From Tricholoma matsutake (lineage: Eukaryota > Basidiomycota > Agaricomycetes > Agaricales > Tricholomataceae), in contig AP026550.1 of assembly GCA_026075535.2 (NCBI GenBank), positions 8,184,001 to 8,248,000 of the forward strand: a stretch of 64,000 nt of DNA, given 5' to 3'. A program made the position numbers and the translations under genes. This document shows, piece after piece, positions 20,761 through 33,040 of the stretch. Position 1 is the stretch's first letter, and each line of letters opens with the position of its first letter. A model generated the notes under the pieces. The model saw only the letters and a program-made list of their open reading frames with translations, was not told the DNA's origin and ran no database searches.

Positions 20761-23700
20761 GAGGTACAACAACTTTAGTACTATTAGGTTATTAGGTTAT
20801 TCGGTCCGATCACCCGAATGACTATTTTGTCACGAATGACTATTTTTTATCACCAATAACTATTTCTTTCCAGATGTCATGCATCATGCTGAGGGAATGT
20901 GAGTTTATGAGTTCTAGGTATGTGTTGATGTGAACCATACCATTTTAGGTCAAGTCGCTCACCGTCCCTGGCCACCCCAGTACCATGAAAAGCCACAATG
21001 AGCATCATCGAATGTTTTCCTCGCTTTCTGCTTTTCTGCCTTTCCACCACCTTGCTAGCTTGTTAAAATGGTTCCTAACTGGGTCCAAAAAAGCCTGGAC
21101 AGTGCAATGGAGAAGGAGTTGAAGATCTACAAAGAGGAGTGGCTAGGTGAGTGCACAACATCCTGGATTGCCCAATTTGAAACTCATGGCATCATGGTTG
21201 GGAACAGGCATGCCATCTGAGCTTGTAGAACATCCATTTCTGAGCCTAAAGAATGCAGGGAAATGGGTAAATCTCCAGCAATATGAGCTATTCCTCTGTA
21301 ACTCCATCAGGCAGTCCATTAGCAAGCCTATGTGAGGGTTACAGCAATGCTGGCACTGCGAATTCTACTGATTTTCTCCATTTTTAGCAGGACATCACCA
21401 AGAAAATCCCAGTTGAAGCCAGTGATTAAAATAGAACCCAATGCCGAGGTTGGCTTGCCTACATTCTGACCTCAGATGTATGCATACTGATTTTGGCATT
21501 TCCCACCCAGTTGTCAAATGCACATCGCAAACGGGTGTGGGAAGTTATTGTCATCTCAGATGATAGCGAGACCGAGAACATTGTCCAGAGCAACAGCAAG
21601 CCCAAAACCTGTGCTGCAATGCAGGAACTCAAAGACCCTCATGAGCAACCCACAAAGCGACATGCGTCGAAGTCCAAGATTGTCAACATCATTGATTCCC
21701 TTGACAACAAGACCAAATTGGTTCCTAAATCTGAGTTTCGGTCCACGGGAGGTGCAAAAACTGCCTCTGATGGGTTTCCAAAGGATCGCAAGGGGAGGTA
21801 CATCGTCACCAGGAAGGCCAAAGTAGATGCCGTTGAACCTCTTGATGGGGTCCCTCACCGCTGGCCTGTTCCTGAGGTGGACACGGCATATGTTCTTGAT
21901 TTTGGGGATGATACCAGGGTTTCGGGTAGGAATGTTGTGAAAAAGCTGAAGGGGCTTGATGCATTTCTTAAAGCAGAGGTATGTGCTCATTTTGTTATAG
22001 ATCTCACCAACCAACACCTGACAATCCAATGCAGGATCAAGATTCATGGGGAAGGGGAACAAATGGCAGCACTTCTCATGATGTAAAGCTCACACTTCTT
22101 GATGACCTGCCAGCTCGCCATTCTGTACATGAGTGCAATGGGGCCCGTCAATGTGAGATGTTTGACAACAGATTCCTTGATGGCTACGAGGGGATTGATG
22201 GCTATGACTCGAACAAGATGGTGGAGATATTCGAGGCTGGGCAGACTCGAAATAGGGCTGATGGAGAGACTGTGTTTGGGATCACTGATGCGTATGAGCC
22301 AAATTCTCAGTAGTGTGTGTCCATGTCCAATCATGACTGTCTGTACCAGATTCTACCAATTAATTACTATGCTGAGATGCAAGAAGAAATGTGATGGTTT
22401 AGCTGTCTTAAAGCCTCTCCGAAATGTGTGTATGATCCGTTGTTCTCATCCCAGGCATGCTCAAACTGACTGTTTGAGCACAGCCCCCATCCATAGAGGG
22501 TAAAGCATATTTTGTGGGCTGCAGCAAGTGGATGAAGGGAGAACGAGAACAATGGGAGCATATTTATGTGCCAATCCCATCTGCAGTCGATGAGGGCATC
22601 TTGTTCCAGCTGATAAATGGTCAGCTCATCATGTCACCTGATCTTGCTGTATACAAGAGGAGCTGTTCTACATTTCTTCATCCTCGGCATGGAAAACAAA
22701 AAACACTGTAGTCAGTAATCTGGGTTGGTTCATTGATGACATGGTTCTTGTGTTGATGTTCTGAGTCTGGACAGAACATATCCATTTTCGCCAGGGACAT
22801 TCAGTATCTGGTTGATTGGTTCATTTTGAGTGCCCAGCAAAGAAGATTGTCTACACATCAAAAGATCCCCAGAATCCTAAAGTTGTAGTCATCTTTCAAG
22901 GTCGCCACTCGCACCCTCCATGGCCTGAGGAAAAGCCATCAACAGCTGCAAAGGATGATCTTCAGCAATGCCTGGATGCATTTGGTATTTTGGGTGCCAC
23001 CGCAGACAGACTTGACAACGGTAAGGAAATCAATCAATAGCACACAATATCATCCATTTAATATTTCTGGGCCAGCCTCCACAACTCTTGCACTTCTCAG
23101 TTCATCATTGAGTACTAAACATGAAGCCTTCCGAAATTGGAAGCTTCTTCGAGAGAAAATTCAACAGAAAAAGGATGAGAAGGCTCCTGCTGGATATCAA
23201 TGGCAAGGTGAACATGGACTCAGATAGCCAACATGATCAACTGATGAACTACATGTGTCGGACAGGCATTGTGGATCAGTATGAACAGGACCAAAAATTG
23301 TCACCAGATGAATGGTACATCTGGCATCTTCATATGGAAGGTAATATCAAGCTTGCTGTGACAATGAATCCAACTCTTGCAGCTTTAGTTCATACTGCAC
23401 AATCTCTTGTCGGGGACTACACCTTCAAGCGAGTCAATGGTGAACTAGATGAGTGTGAATTTGTCATCTGGTATGCCGAAATGAATGAGCATGAGTTGAC
23501 TCTGGGGGACCGTAATCATAACAACTGGATGGCTGATTGCTCAATTAGGTGTTACTGTTGCATGGCTATACTGCAATTCCACCATGCGCGAGGCATTTGG
23601 TTATGCTTTCGAAGCTCTTTTTACTTCCATCGAAAAAGCGACTCGTCAACAGGTCAAATTCAAGGGTTTTGATGATTCAGGTCACCTCTTGGCCATTATC

Positions 23701-23965
23701 CTGGACATGGAGGCAGCCCAAGTCCAAGGTCTCAGGGATGCTGTTGTTCAATTACAGATGAACAACTCAGAAACCAGTGGCATCCGCGAGACTGACCTGG
23801 ATATCCTTGTTCAGTTTTTTATCAAACTATGTACAGTGCACTTCAAAAGGCCAGTCTGTGTCCTGATCACATTGATGTTGTCATCAATTTCCATTACAGA
23901 TGTACTGATGAGTTGGTTGGAGCCGTCAGGATGCAAACAGTTCACATCAGGAAAATCCAACACTA

Positions 23966-25486
23966 ACTTATTATGCTTAATGTCTCCTTATTGCACTTAA
24001 AGTGGAAATTAAGGAAGATTAAGCAAATGGCTGTTAAGGAAATTCTGCTTAGAATAAGTAGGGTCGTTTCCTGAATTAAGCAAAATTCCCCTTATTCACG
24101 CTTATATCACTTCTTAAACTGCTTTTGGGCTCTTAGGGGGCTGCCTAGCCATGTCAATAAGGAAACTTAAGCAGCAGTTTAAGCAAAAAAATAAGAATAA
24201 TATATATATATAAGCACATTGCTGACTACAGTTTCATCCCTGCTCCCGTCGTTCCCATGTGTTTACCCAACCCCCACTCGACACCCCTTTTCACTGTCCT
24301 AAATGTTCCCCTTCACCCCCAATCATTGCTGCTCCCCCATCATCATGATGGCCTTGTCATCATCGTCATTCCACCCGCGATCCACCTGAGCAGTTGCTCG
24401 CGAGGCTGGTGGCTGGTGGCATGCTGTTCGTCGTTATGGTGTCCTGGTTGGGCGTCATGCCGTCTCAATGCTACAAAGTGAAAAACCCCGTCTCGCTGTG
24501 AGGGAGATGACGGGGGGTGAGGGGTGGCGGCATTCCTCACATCGTGGTACCTGCTACGGCAGGTGCTGCTGTCATGTCACCCCATCATCCTTGTGGCCTT
24601 CCTCGTGGGCATATGGTCATGCTACCACCTAACCACCCCACGAACAGGGGCTCATAGCAGTAGTGGGGGGTCGATCAGGGGGCACCCATCGTCGTTGTCA
24701 ATAGTAAAATCACTACCTAAAATTTTTGTTGTTAGCCACAAGGAAATGAAATTAGAAAAGGGGAAAGAAAAAAAACTCACCTTTTGATGTTTTTTTTTGG
24801 CCCCATCACCGTTCTCTTCCTCCTTGCCGCATGCATCGTTCGTACCCCTCTCCATCCCAGTCCCCTGGCATTGTCGTCCCATCTCATTGCTCCCCGTTTG
24901 TACCCTGTGAGCAGTTGTTCGCCGCGGTGGTTAGAGGTACTGTGGTAGTGGTTCGTCATTCGTCGTCGTCATCCTCTCCCCCTCATGGTTCATCTTCATC
25001 TTTGTCATTCATCTTTCCATCCACCCTGCAAGCAGGGGCTCGCAGTGGTGGGTTCTCCTGGTCCCGTCCTGGGTCGTCGTCCTAGACGTGGGTGTCTTGG
25101 CGCTGTCTCATTGTTACAACATACATAGAATATGAATCTTGCTTGCAGTCACTAGTGGCTCTGGCTGGCATGGATATGGTGGTGTAGAGGTGTGGAGTGG
25201 AAGCAGTGGATTGAACACAAACAACGTGTGATGTCAGTGATGCTGAGTTTGAATTTCTATTTTTGGGAAATGCCGAGAGGGACTTGGAAGAAAATTCGAA
25301 AAAGTCCTTAAGGCCTTAAGGGATTACATGCTCCTTATGGCCTTAATTTGCTTACATGTTGCTTATACCGCTTGGTTGATTATATCTGCTTAATGGTTAT
25401 CAGTTTTAAGGGAAAAAATGAACTTATTTTCCTTAATTCTCCTTAATTCCCTTAATTGGGGTTTAAGCCAAATAAGCCAAATAAGT
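23966..25486. mobile_element. insertion D inside the MULE-like gene (about 1.5 kb)
   Basis: It separates transposase segments ending near HIRKIQ and starting near LNKFHALSSPED. Ends show inverted similarity: ACTTATTATGCTTAATG on the left, ACTTATTTGGCTTATTTGGC for the right read in reverse. Both are followed by many CTTAA/TTAAG motifs as subterminal repeats. It holds four hairpin motifs (centres about 24393, 24647, 24913, 25034) in both orientations. I found no convincing target duplication and no transposase. Confidence 0.65.
25160..25260 (+). repeat. possible tRNA-like module near the right end of insertion D
   Basis: ATGGTGGTGTAGAGG resembles an A box and GCTGAGTTTGAATTTC a degenerate B box. 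Position and orientation match the outward-facing modules of elements A and B, but similarity is weak. Confidence 0.3.
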
Positions 25487-27095
25487 CGATCCTTGATTTT
25501 GCTGATGCAGTATCTCAACAAATTTCACGCACTGTCATCACCTGAGGATATTGCCGCGTGGCATGAATTCTGCAAAGGGCATCCTAGCAAGAAACTAAGA
25601 AGTATGTTTGTCACTGAAAATGCTTCCGCGACCTCGTATTGAATGGCTCGACAGACTGGTATGCCCACAAGATCAGCTATCCATGGTTACTGCCAGGTTT
25701 CAACAAGTACCTCTCATGGATGCCCAATGACTTTTGGGATAGAACCCCTCATCACACAAACCTTGTAGAAACGGCCCATGCTGGGACTAATCGGAGCACG
25801 CAAATCAATCTCCGGCCACTTGAGGTCATTCAATGGTATGTGGCGAGAACCCTGTACATAATGTTCTAGAACATTTGACACCCTCATAGGGCAAGAACCC
25901 TTGACGCTTCAGTAGCTGCATCAATTGCGGCAGCAAAACAAACTTGTATTTTTTGTAATCCTCACAATGGCCAGATTGATCGAATGACCCGTTCACTTAC
26001 CCACCAAACAAAAATGCTCGTCGATGTGCAACCCACAAAGATCTTGATGACAATATTGAAGATGTTCAAGAACGTATCACGAATGCCTCCCAGACTCAAA
26101 AGGATCTGCAAGAAAAACTGAAAGACCTCACGGAGCAGAAGAAAGAAGCTGGTCGAACACCATGGCATAATCGATCCACATCAAAGTTTGACGATGTCAA
26201 GATACCACTGATTCGCAGCCTGAACATGTTGGACACAGCCCCAGGTGCGAGAGTTATGATGTTTGACATGACTGACAACTGACATGAAACTCGTCACTAG
26301 TCACCAGCCCTGCCAGTTCAAGCCTGCCTGCTGGAGAATTTCCTGTTGACGATCTGGAAGCTTCATTTGTACCCATCGACTTGAATTGGGAAGGTGTTGC
26401 ACAAACATGCGTTGATGGACTGTGCCACAAACCGCCGGCACAGCTCCAGCTCAGCTTGGGACTACATCCACTTCCATTCACAGTCCCTTCCAATGCCCCA
26501 CCTCATCTACAACTTCAGCATTCAGTTCCCACCACTGGCATGATCCCAACACCTCACAATACTCCAATCCAGCAAGGAGATGGTTTCGTCCCTCACATGT
26601 TCCCTGGACAAGATCATGGCTCGAACATGGGTAATTTAGCTCATTTTCCTGATTGGCATCCTGGATATGACCTGCCTATGATGGATCTGGACCTCTTGAA
26701 TGTTCATTTAGAGCAGATGTACCCGTCTACTTGACCATGATATACAAGACTATATGGTCACCATTACATAGGCTTACCATGGCTGAAAATCAATTTACTC
26801 AACTGCTCTACATCATTTACAAGGGATGGAATTGGGAAAACGAGATGAGTTTGACTTGTGGTCGATTGAACGCAATGAACTGGTTGTCGATGATGTCGGG
26901 ACGGAACGGAATGTTCATTACCCAAACAGAACCAAACAGAAACATCAGGAATGCGTGTCCTGGTCACAACTTTGTCACCACGACAGGAAAATAGTTATTC
27001 GAGACGGAATAGTCATAACATTGGTCTAGGTAGTTATTCGCACCTCCGGCCTGAATAACTGAATCACTGAATGTTACTAAAGTTGATAGTACTCT

Positions 27096-27640
27096 GAAAG
27101 CCCATGATCAGTATCAAAAACTTTTTTACACAACGAAGCGCAAAACCACTCACTCCTCCCCAAACTGATCAATAAACATAATCTCAACTGGAGCCTTCAA
27201 ATCCACCTCTCCAAGTTTATCAAACCCATCCTGTGCCACACTCCTCCTACACACCTAGACCCTCATCTTCTCGAGCCGGTTCTCATCCACATCTGCATGG
27301 GGTTAAGAGCGAAATGAGATTGAGAACGGGATTGAGAGTGTTGCCGTCATTGAATACAAAGCTGCAGAATATGGAGACCCAGACGTCGAAGGGAATGGAG
27401 AAGGGGATGTTGTTGAGGATGAGGTAGGCTAGTTGGTGTTTGGTGTGTGGGTGGGTACATGGGGTGTGTGGGCATACGGGAACAGGCGACGAGGTATCCA
27501 GGTGTCTGAGGAGCAACCGCAGCTTGAGCCATCACCTCTGCTGTACGATGTGGCGAGTTCGGTCACCGCAAAGAAAGGAGATGCATGTGCTGTTTTATAT
27601 CATTCCTACAAACCAAATAAGGACCCACAAATAACTTATA
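27096..27640 (-). pseudogene. HECT E3 ubiquitin ligase, 5' part of HECT domain
   Basis: The minus strand reads AYLILNNIPFSIPFDVWVSI, then DGFDKLGEVDLKAPVEIMFI and DQFGEE, then FCASLCKKVFDTDHGL up to the transposon. This is the start of a Hul5/UBE3C-type HECT domain. In-frame TAG lies after KMRV. The usual AGIDGGGVFKE stretch between GEE and F is missing: only about 10 bases remain, starting at a GTGAGT that could be an old intron donor, so a small deletion is likely. With the transposon, the solo LTR and these lesions the gene is non-functional here. Confidence 0.72.
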
Positions 27641-27691
27641 AATGGTATGCTCAATGCTCATGAAATTCAACATTCACCTTCAAGAATTAGA

Positions 27692-29039
27692 ATGACCATC
27701 ACTCCTGATGATAGTGCACGCCTTCGGCATGTGGGCATTGTACTTCTGACAAACCTTGCAGGTCTCACAACAACCACCTTGCTACATGGTAATGCTGTTA
27801 CAAGTTACCCTGTTGATGTTCTAACCCAACTCTATTGTTTCTATATCAGGCATATCCATAATGGTGTTCTCTATTGCAGTACACACCACCTTGTTTGTCC
27901 AAGCCTACACTGCTTATTTTAGAGGTCTAACTTCTGTTTACAGGCACTGGGGACTCAAATCTCACCCAACATTGGCAATCTTTATTCTAATCATCCTCAG
28001 CTTCACTGCAACCACCATATACTGGGCTGCATGGATGGCAGCTGTTGCAATTCAGATCTGCTCAGTGCTTGTGAAGAATGGTGGTATGGAGTTGTCTGAG
28101 AAGATGGCTTTATCCAATGCAGCAGCAGCTAAGCCAGACCTTATCCTGATGTCTTTGAACCCTTTTATGGTGTTGTAAACTAAATTTCCCATCTTACATC
28201 CTTCTGAAATGTATCCTCCTGCCATTTCTAGTGGTTCATTAATGATATTGTGGTTATATGGCGAGCTTGGGTCCTCTTTCCACAGCACCAATGGGTCATG
28301 ATTGGCCCTCTTTTCTTTTTGGTGGTGACATTTGGTGAGATTTGAAGTTTCACAGTTATCCAACTCCTTGCTGACTCATATGATGGTGTCTGCATCAGTG
28401 ACAATGCTCATTGCCATGACCACAGAAAAATCACAGAATATGTGGAACATTATGACTGACTGCAGCATTGCTGCCTCTACCATAACTAACCTTCTTGCTA
28501 CCTTGCTGATTGCCTACAAGCTATGGTTGGTCAATATTTCCTCTGATGTCAATGATTATTGCTCATTCCTGATAGGGACTACCAAAAAGCCACCAAGAAT
28601 CTTGGTCTGAAGAAACAACAATCTCCTGTGCAAAAAGTGCTGTTTCTTCTTGTAGAGTCAGGAGTTATCTTCCTCATATTACAAGTGAGTTTTGATTCTG
28701 TTTTCATGCACATGTCAGCTAGCTACTGACCAAATGACTTATGATGTCTTAGTTGGCAAATGTTTTGCTCAATGTGTTATCAAATACCCCAGGTACAGCT
28801 GTTTACTATGCATCTGAGGTTTTTGGTTCCATTTATTATGAGTTGGTAGCAAGTCTTCCATGAGCCCATGATTTGTGTTGGCATTTCACTGACCTGACAA
28901 ATTCTGCCAGGCAATGTATCCACCACTCATACTTATCATTGTCAACAAAAAGCACTCGATCATAGACACAGTTGGTTTCAACACAGTACTTGGGAGCAAT
29001 TTGAATGGTGAAGGCCATGCAGCCAGTGCTGAACATTGA
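27692..29039 (+). CDS. multi-spanning membrane protein of an agaric expanded family
   Basis: Starts MTITPDDSARLRHVGIVLLT. Exon 1 is 27692-27788 and exon 2 starts at 27850. It continues through HTTLFVQAYTAYFRGL, several hydrophobic helices, GGMELSEKMALSNAAAAKPD, then WFINDIVVIWRAWVLFPQHQ with the family signature of Asn-Asp followed by WRAWVLFP. Later come TNLLATLLIAYKLW, a loop GLKKQQSPVQKVLFLLVESG and a final YPPLIIIVNKKHSIID-like segment. It ends at TGA 29037-29039. About seven membrane segments are likely. Function is unknown; relatives are annotated only as transmembrane proteins. Introns near 28180-28228, 28520-28580, 28685-28755 and 28840-28910 are by eye. Confidence 0.65.
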
Positions 29040-29440
29040 CCAGCAACTATTGGTCATCTTGTCTTTGCCAACCCACCCACCAAGAACAGTGTAGATAATG
29101 GACAGTTACTTTTAACCAGATGTTCCAATGTCCCTGATGGTCTTGAAAAAAGCAGTGATTCATCCATGGTCTAGTGTTAGAAAACAATTATATAGTAAAA
29201 GTTTCTTTTATTTTTTTATATCAGAATACTGTAGGAGTGTCCTCTTACATCAGCATCCATTATCACATGTTATCCTGATAGCATATAGTCTATACCTCGA
29301 GTCTTGTACTGTAGCTTACTTTCCTCCCCTGAAATATACTAAGTTCATAACATGTCTCATTCTCCTTGAGTGTTGTAAGCTCTGGCTTCCTTCCACTTTT
29401 TTTTTGTTATGAACTTACTATCACACTCTCTACACTCTAA
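29040..29440. other. spacer without recognisable gene
   Basis: AT-rich sequence downstream of the membrane-protein gene. Only short ORFs with no recognisable similarity occur; nothing else was identified. Confidence 0.5.
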
Positions 29441-30800
29441 TCTCTCAAAATGTGTTCTTCTCCCAATGCCACATAGGGTGTAGCATGGGTATGGGTAAAC
29501 CCACAGTAAACAGCCCACAGGTTTGATGGGTATGGGTATGGTTGCTGAAATGCTGGACCTGTGACATACCATACCCATTTTGGTGGTGTCACAGGTATTG
29601 ATGGGTTGGTTGAATTGCCAGATCTGGCTGTTGCCGAACATCAATCAAATGAATTTTCCTGCTCAACAATGGTAACATTGGTAAGTTGTTGGCTTCTTTC
29701 AATTAACTAACTATTCTTTTTTTCTAGATTGCAGTGTTTTGTGCTCCTTACCAATGGAGATGGCGGATGAAAATGATGATGGGGAGGATGACAAAGAGGA
29801 CCCCATTCCCACACCGTTCCATCAAGAGGCATGGCTGCAACATTGCCACATCATGAGCATATTAGGATGTCAACAACTGTTGACACAATGTAAATTAAGT
29901 ACTTTCACTGTTCTTTTATGTCTTTTTCAATTAATGACTGTTTTCTTCAGTTATTTTTAGGTTATCTATGACTATATACAACAACAATAAATTATGCAAG
30001 CCCACCCCCTCCTCCCCATCCAAATGAGATGTGAGAGGGTCATTTGGGGTTAAGAGACCCCAGGAAGTACCAGGAGCCCTGGGTAGCAGGTTAAAAAGGT
30101 AAGCATGCAAAAGCCCTGCTACCTGACCACTAAACCACCCCACCACTTCTTGAAACAGGACACACCACCACCACTACCACAGCAACATCCCCATCCACCG
30201 CTGTGAGTGACTGCTCGTGGGGTGGAACTGGGGAGCAACAGCAGGGCAGGAGATGAGGAAGAGACACAGTGAGGGGACGAGACAGCCACCACAAACCCGA
30301 TGGGAGGATAGGGATAGACCACCACTGCCACCACTACCACAGCACCACCTGGGCCACCCCCATCCACCACTGCGAGAAACTGCTCGTAGGGTGGAAGCAC
30401 CACAACAGCCCCCCCAACCCCTGCCATGAGCCATTGCTCATGGGATGGAAAGGGGTGCTATGTGAGAGGGGGTTATGGGGAAAAGGGGTGGTGATGGGTC
30501 CACCTTGCACTCTAAGCTCTTGGAATGTCTCCAAATGCATCGACACATCACCACACACGCTTCCAACCCCTACAAATCCCTACAAACCCCTACAAACCCC
30601 ACAAAACTGCTCTGAGACTATTTCAAATGATTTCAAACAACTTCAAACAATTTTGCAACACTTTGAGCAAGTTCGAATGACTTCTCAGCACCTTGAATGC
30701 CTTTGGCCACTGTATGATTATCGCACCACCATTCAGATACACACACAGCACACCTTGTATGAGTTAGTGTGTCACATATCGAGCACCACCAGACATGAGG
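29440..30800. mobile_element. modular element remnant G
   Basis: Begins with a run of GGGTATGGGTAAACCC-type repeats (29480-29610). It contains two intron-like segments (about 29681-29728 and 29899-29950), a block CCCATCCAAATGAGATGTGAG shared with A1, A2 and B, and three hairpin motifs (centres about 30210, 30379, 30433). The ends could not be paired, so borders are approximate. No protein is supported. Confidence 0.5.
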
Positions 30801-31851
30801 AGACACAATGACAGGATTTTAGGATGCAATTGTGCTTTGATGTCTTGATGATATATTGGATCAATAGGACAGGTACCTGTGATAAATTGTGACTCTATAC
30901 ATTTCCCTTCTCATCATCTTTCATTTATTTTATGATTTGCAAAGTTCTTTATTGTTTTATATCTTGCCTCATGTATTCCTCTTGTTTTATTTCCTTTTAA
31001 GTACCATCTCTTCCAAACATATATAGCCTTGTACTAGCTACTTAGAAGGACAGAATAGATCATCCTCTCACATCAATAGTCTGATTTAAGAGCAATTCTC
31101 TTGAGTCCAAGCCTCTCGTCTTAGTCCTGAAGTTCAGTGTTTTATGCCGAACTTCCTTGAACTTCTCATACTAGCTTCTCAAAACTATTGTCTATTGTCT
31201 ATCCCCTCTCAAGGCCTTTCTACATCTTTATAGTCTATCCTCAGCCTTTGTCCAAATCATCCTCAATATAAGTCCCTTGAACTACTTTGAACTACTTTGA
31301 ACTTTCCTTGAACATTATTGCAGTGCTTTGTACACTTTTGAACCTCATCGAACATCATCGGACCCTCTCTAAAGTCGATTCCCTAACTTTGGGTAACACC
31401 GGTGATATTTAGTACCACCTTGCAACCTTCCTCTAACTAGTGTTATACCATTTGAGGCCTTATTGTGGGTTTTGTTTGGGTTTCCTGATCAAGCACCATC
31501 ATTTTGGAGCCCACCATGAGGGGTTTCTAAATCATTTCATCACCTAATCCATCTCGAATCTCCCGGCTTAGGCCAATGCAAGCTAGAAACCTTTGTATTG
31601 ATACTTGCCATGCCTTCAAATCTCTCAAACAATGAGGAGATATCCTAATCCCTGTTTCTGAAGCAGAATCTACTCACTGTTGACTATTCCCTTTACCTAT
31701 CTCATCACTTTCAACATCATCCTCTACTTCTTCATCCTCATCATCTACCTCTTCATTCATCCTTCCAACACCTTCGGAACCTCTACCATCCTTCACCCAA
31801 GTTTTAACCCCTACTCCTAGAGTCATCGCATTCATGACTATGCAAGCAACT
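30801..31851 (+). other. upstream region of gypsy-3, possible LTR and leader
   Basis: AT-rich, with a TATATAGCC box near 31020 and repeated CTTTGAACTACTTTGAAC. An LTR would be expected, but no matching partner was found downstream of 40680, so I cannot define one. Confidence 0.35.
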
Positions 31852-33040
31852 ATGCCAGCTCGTGGTCATTCCATGGCTCCGAAATTTGACCCCACCCAGC
31901 TGTGAGAACTTTGCAGATATTTTAACAAGCTCAAATTGCTTTTCTCAGCGTGCAATGTCACAAACTCCGAAGAAATGAAGAAGCACACTTGTCACTACCT
32001 CAATATTGACACTTCCAAACTTTGGGAATCAATTCCAGAATACGACACTGGCATTTTGTTCCAGAATTTTGCATCGCTATTCACCAACTGTACCCTGGTT
32101 CCAAAGATGATCGGAAATGGTCAATTTTGGACATGGACAAACTTGTCGGTGAACAACTTTGCATAGGTATTTACAATGCAAGCGATTTGGGATTATATTT
32201 TTGGTCATTCTATAACATCACAAAGTTTCTATCTACTAAAGGCAGGATGTCTGATGCTGAACAAAGTGGAGCCTTCATTCAGGGTTTCCAACCAGATTTA
32301 TGGGCTAGAATTCTCGAACTAAAATTCCCCGATCACTACCCCGATGACCCCTACCCACTCGATGATATTCATGCAGCAGCAAAATTTGTTTTAGCAGGAT
32401 CTATTGGTTCAGATTCGACATCACTACTCAGTTTGCATTCTTCAGCACCTTTGGCAATCCCAACAACCTCAACATCTTTGCCTCAAATTAAATTGGAAGA
32501 TCTTATGGCAATTCTTGAGAAATTCACAGCCACTCTTGTAACCGCTTTAGCAGGTTCAAAGACCATGAACACTACTCGACCTAACAGTGCATTTCATTTG
32601 GACCAACTCGAAACTTTAGTTTGCATCTTACAGGACATTTCATTAGTGATTGCTTGGTTTGCCAGTCATATATCAATGAAGGAAAGTGTAAGAAGAACAC
32701 TGAAGGCAAAATCATTCTCCCAAATGGTCAATTCACTCCTCGAAACATCCCCAGTCATTTTCTCAAGGACAGGATTGATGAATAGACTCGACAAAACCCT
32801 CCATCTAACATTACCCCTTCATGAATGTATAATATCGCATCTTTGACAGTTGCTTTGATGCCATCCAGAGGTGTTTACCAAATTACTGACCTATCTACAA
32901 TGGCCGAAGATCATATTGCACAACTCAAACAAGAGATATATGCTTTACAAATTGGTAGACCTTTTGCGCAAACTGATTCAAATGCGCCAACAGTTCCTAC
33001 CACATGGCCTTCAATCCCTCAAATCCCTGCACTGGTTGAA
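31852..33040 (+). pseudogene. gag: gypsy-3 Gag
   Basis: Starts MPARGHSMAPKFDPTQL with TGA at 31903 (Arg in relatives). In shifting frames it continues through EEMKKHTCHYLNIDTSKLWE, DMDKLVGEQL, MSDAEQSGAFIQGFQPDLWA and FPDHYPDDPYPLDDIHAAAK. A broken zinc-knuckle region follows near 32640-32700, then LPNGQFTPRNIP-like sequence in another frame. This is the Gag of an agaric Ty3/gypsy lineage distinct from gypsy-1 and gypsy-2. At least three frameshifts. Confidence 0.75.

Larger units (their letters stand above)
21068..26734 (+). pseudogene. MULE-like transposase of an agaric multicopy orphan family
   Basis: Starts MVPNWVQKSLDSAMEKELKI at 21068. Exons follow around 21147-21335, 21493-21978, 22037-22313, 22500-22710, 22816-23040, 23121-23990 and, after an insertion, 25505-26734. 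A Cys/His DNA-binding segment, YFVGCSKWMKGEREQW to CSTFLHPRHGKQKTLC, resembles WRKY-GCM1 fingers. The core has D in VGDYTFKRVNGE, D in ILDMEAAQVQGL with FIKLCTVH (the MULE C-x2-H), and E in HTNLVETAHAGTN. The tail is Pro/Gln-rich, ending LEQMYPST. Frames break near 23550-23600 and 25640. The DDE assignment is my reading of the motif order, not a database result. Confidence 0.7.
20761..27095 (+). mobile_element. MULE-like DNA transposon (6335 bp) splitting the HECT gene
   Basis: Flanked by the exact 8-bp duplication GAAAGCCC (20753-20760 and 27096-27103). Left end GAGGTACAACAACTTTAGTA, right end in reverse AGAGTACTATCAACTTTAGT, followed by a further 25-30 bases of imperfect inverted similarity (TTATTCGG/TTATTCAGG). 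It encodes one multi-exon protein on the plus strand with a MULE-type arrangement. The protein is frameshifted and carries a 1521-bp insertion. Removing the transposon brings HECT segments ...VFDTDHGLS and SLANMKNEL... together, which confirms the borders independently. Confidence 0.88.
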
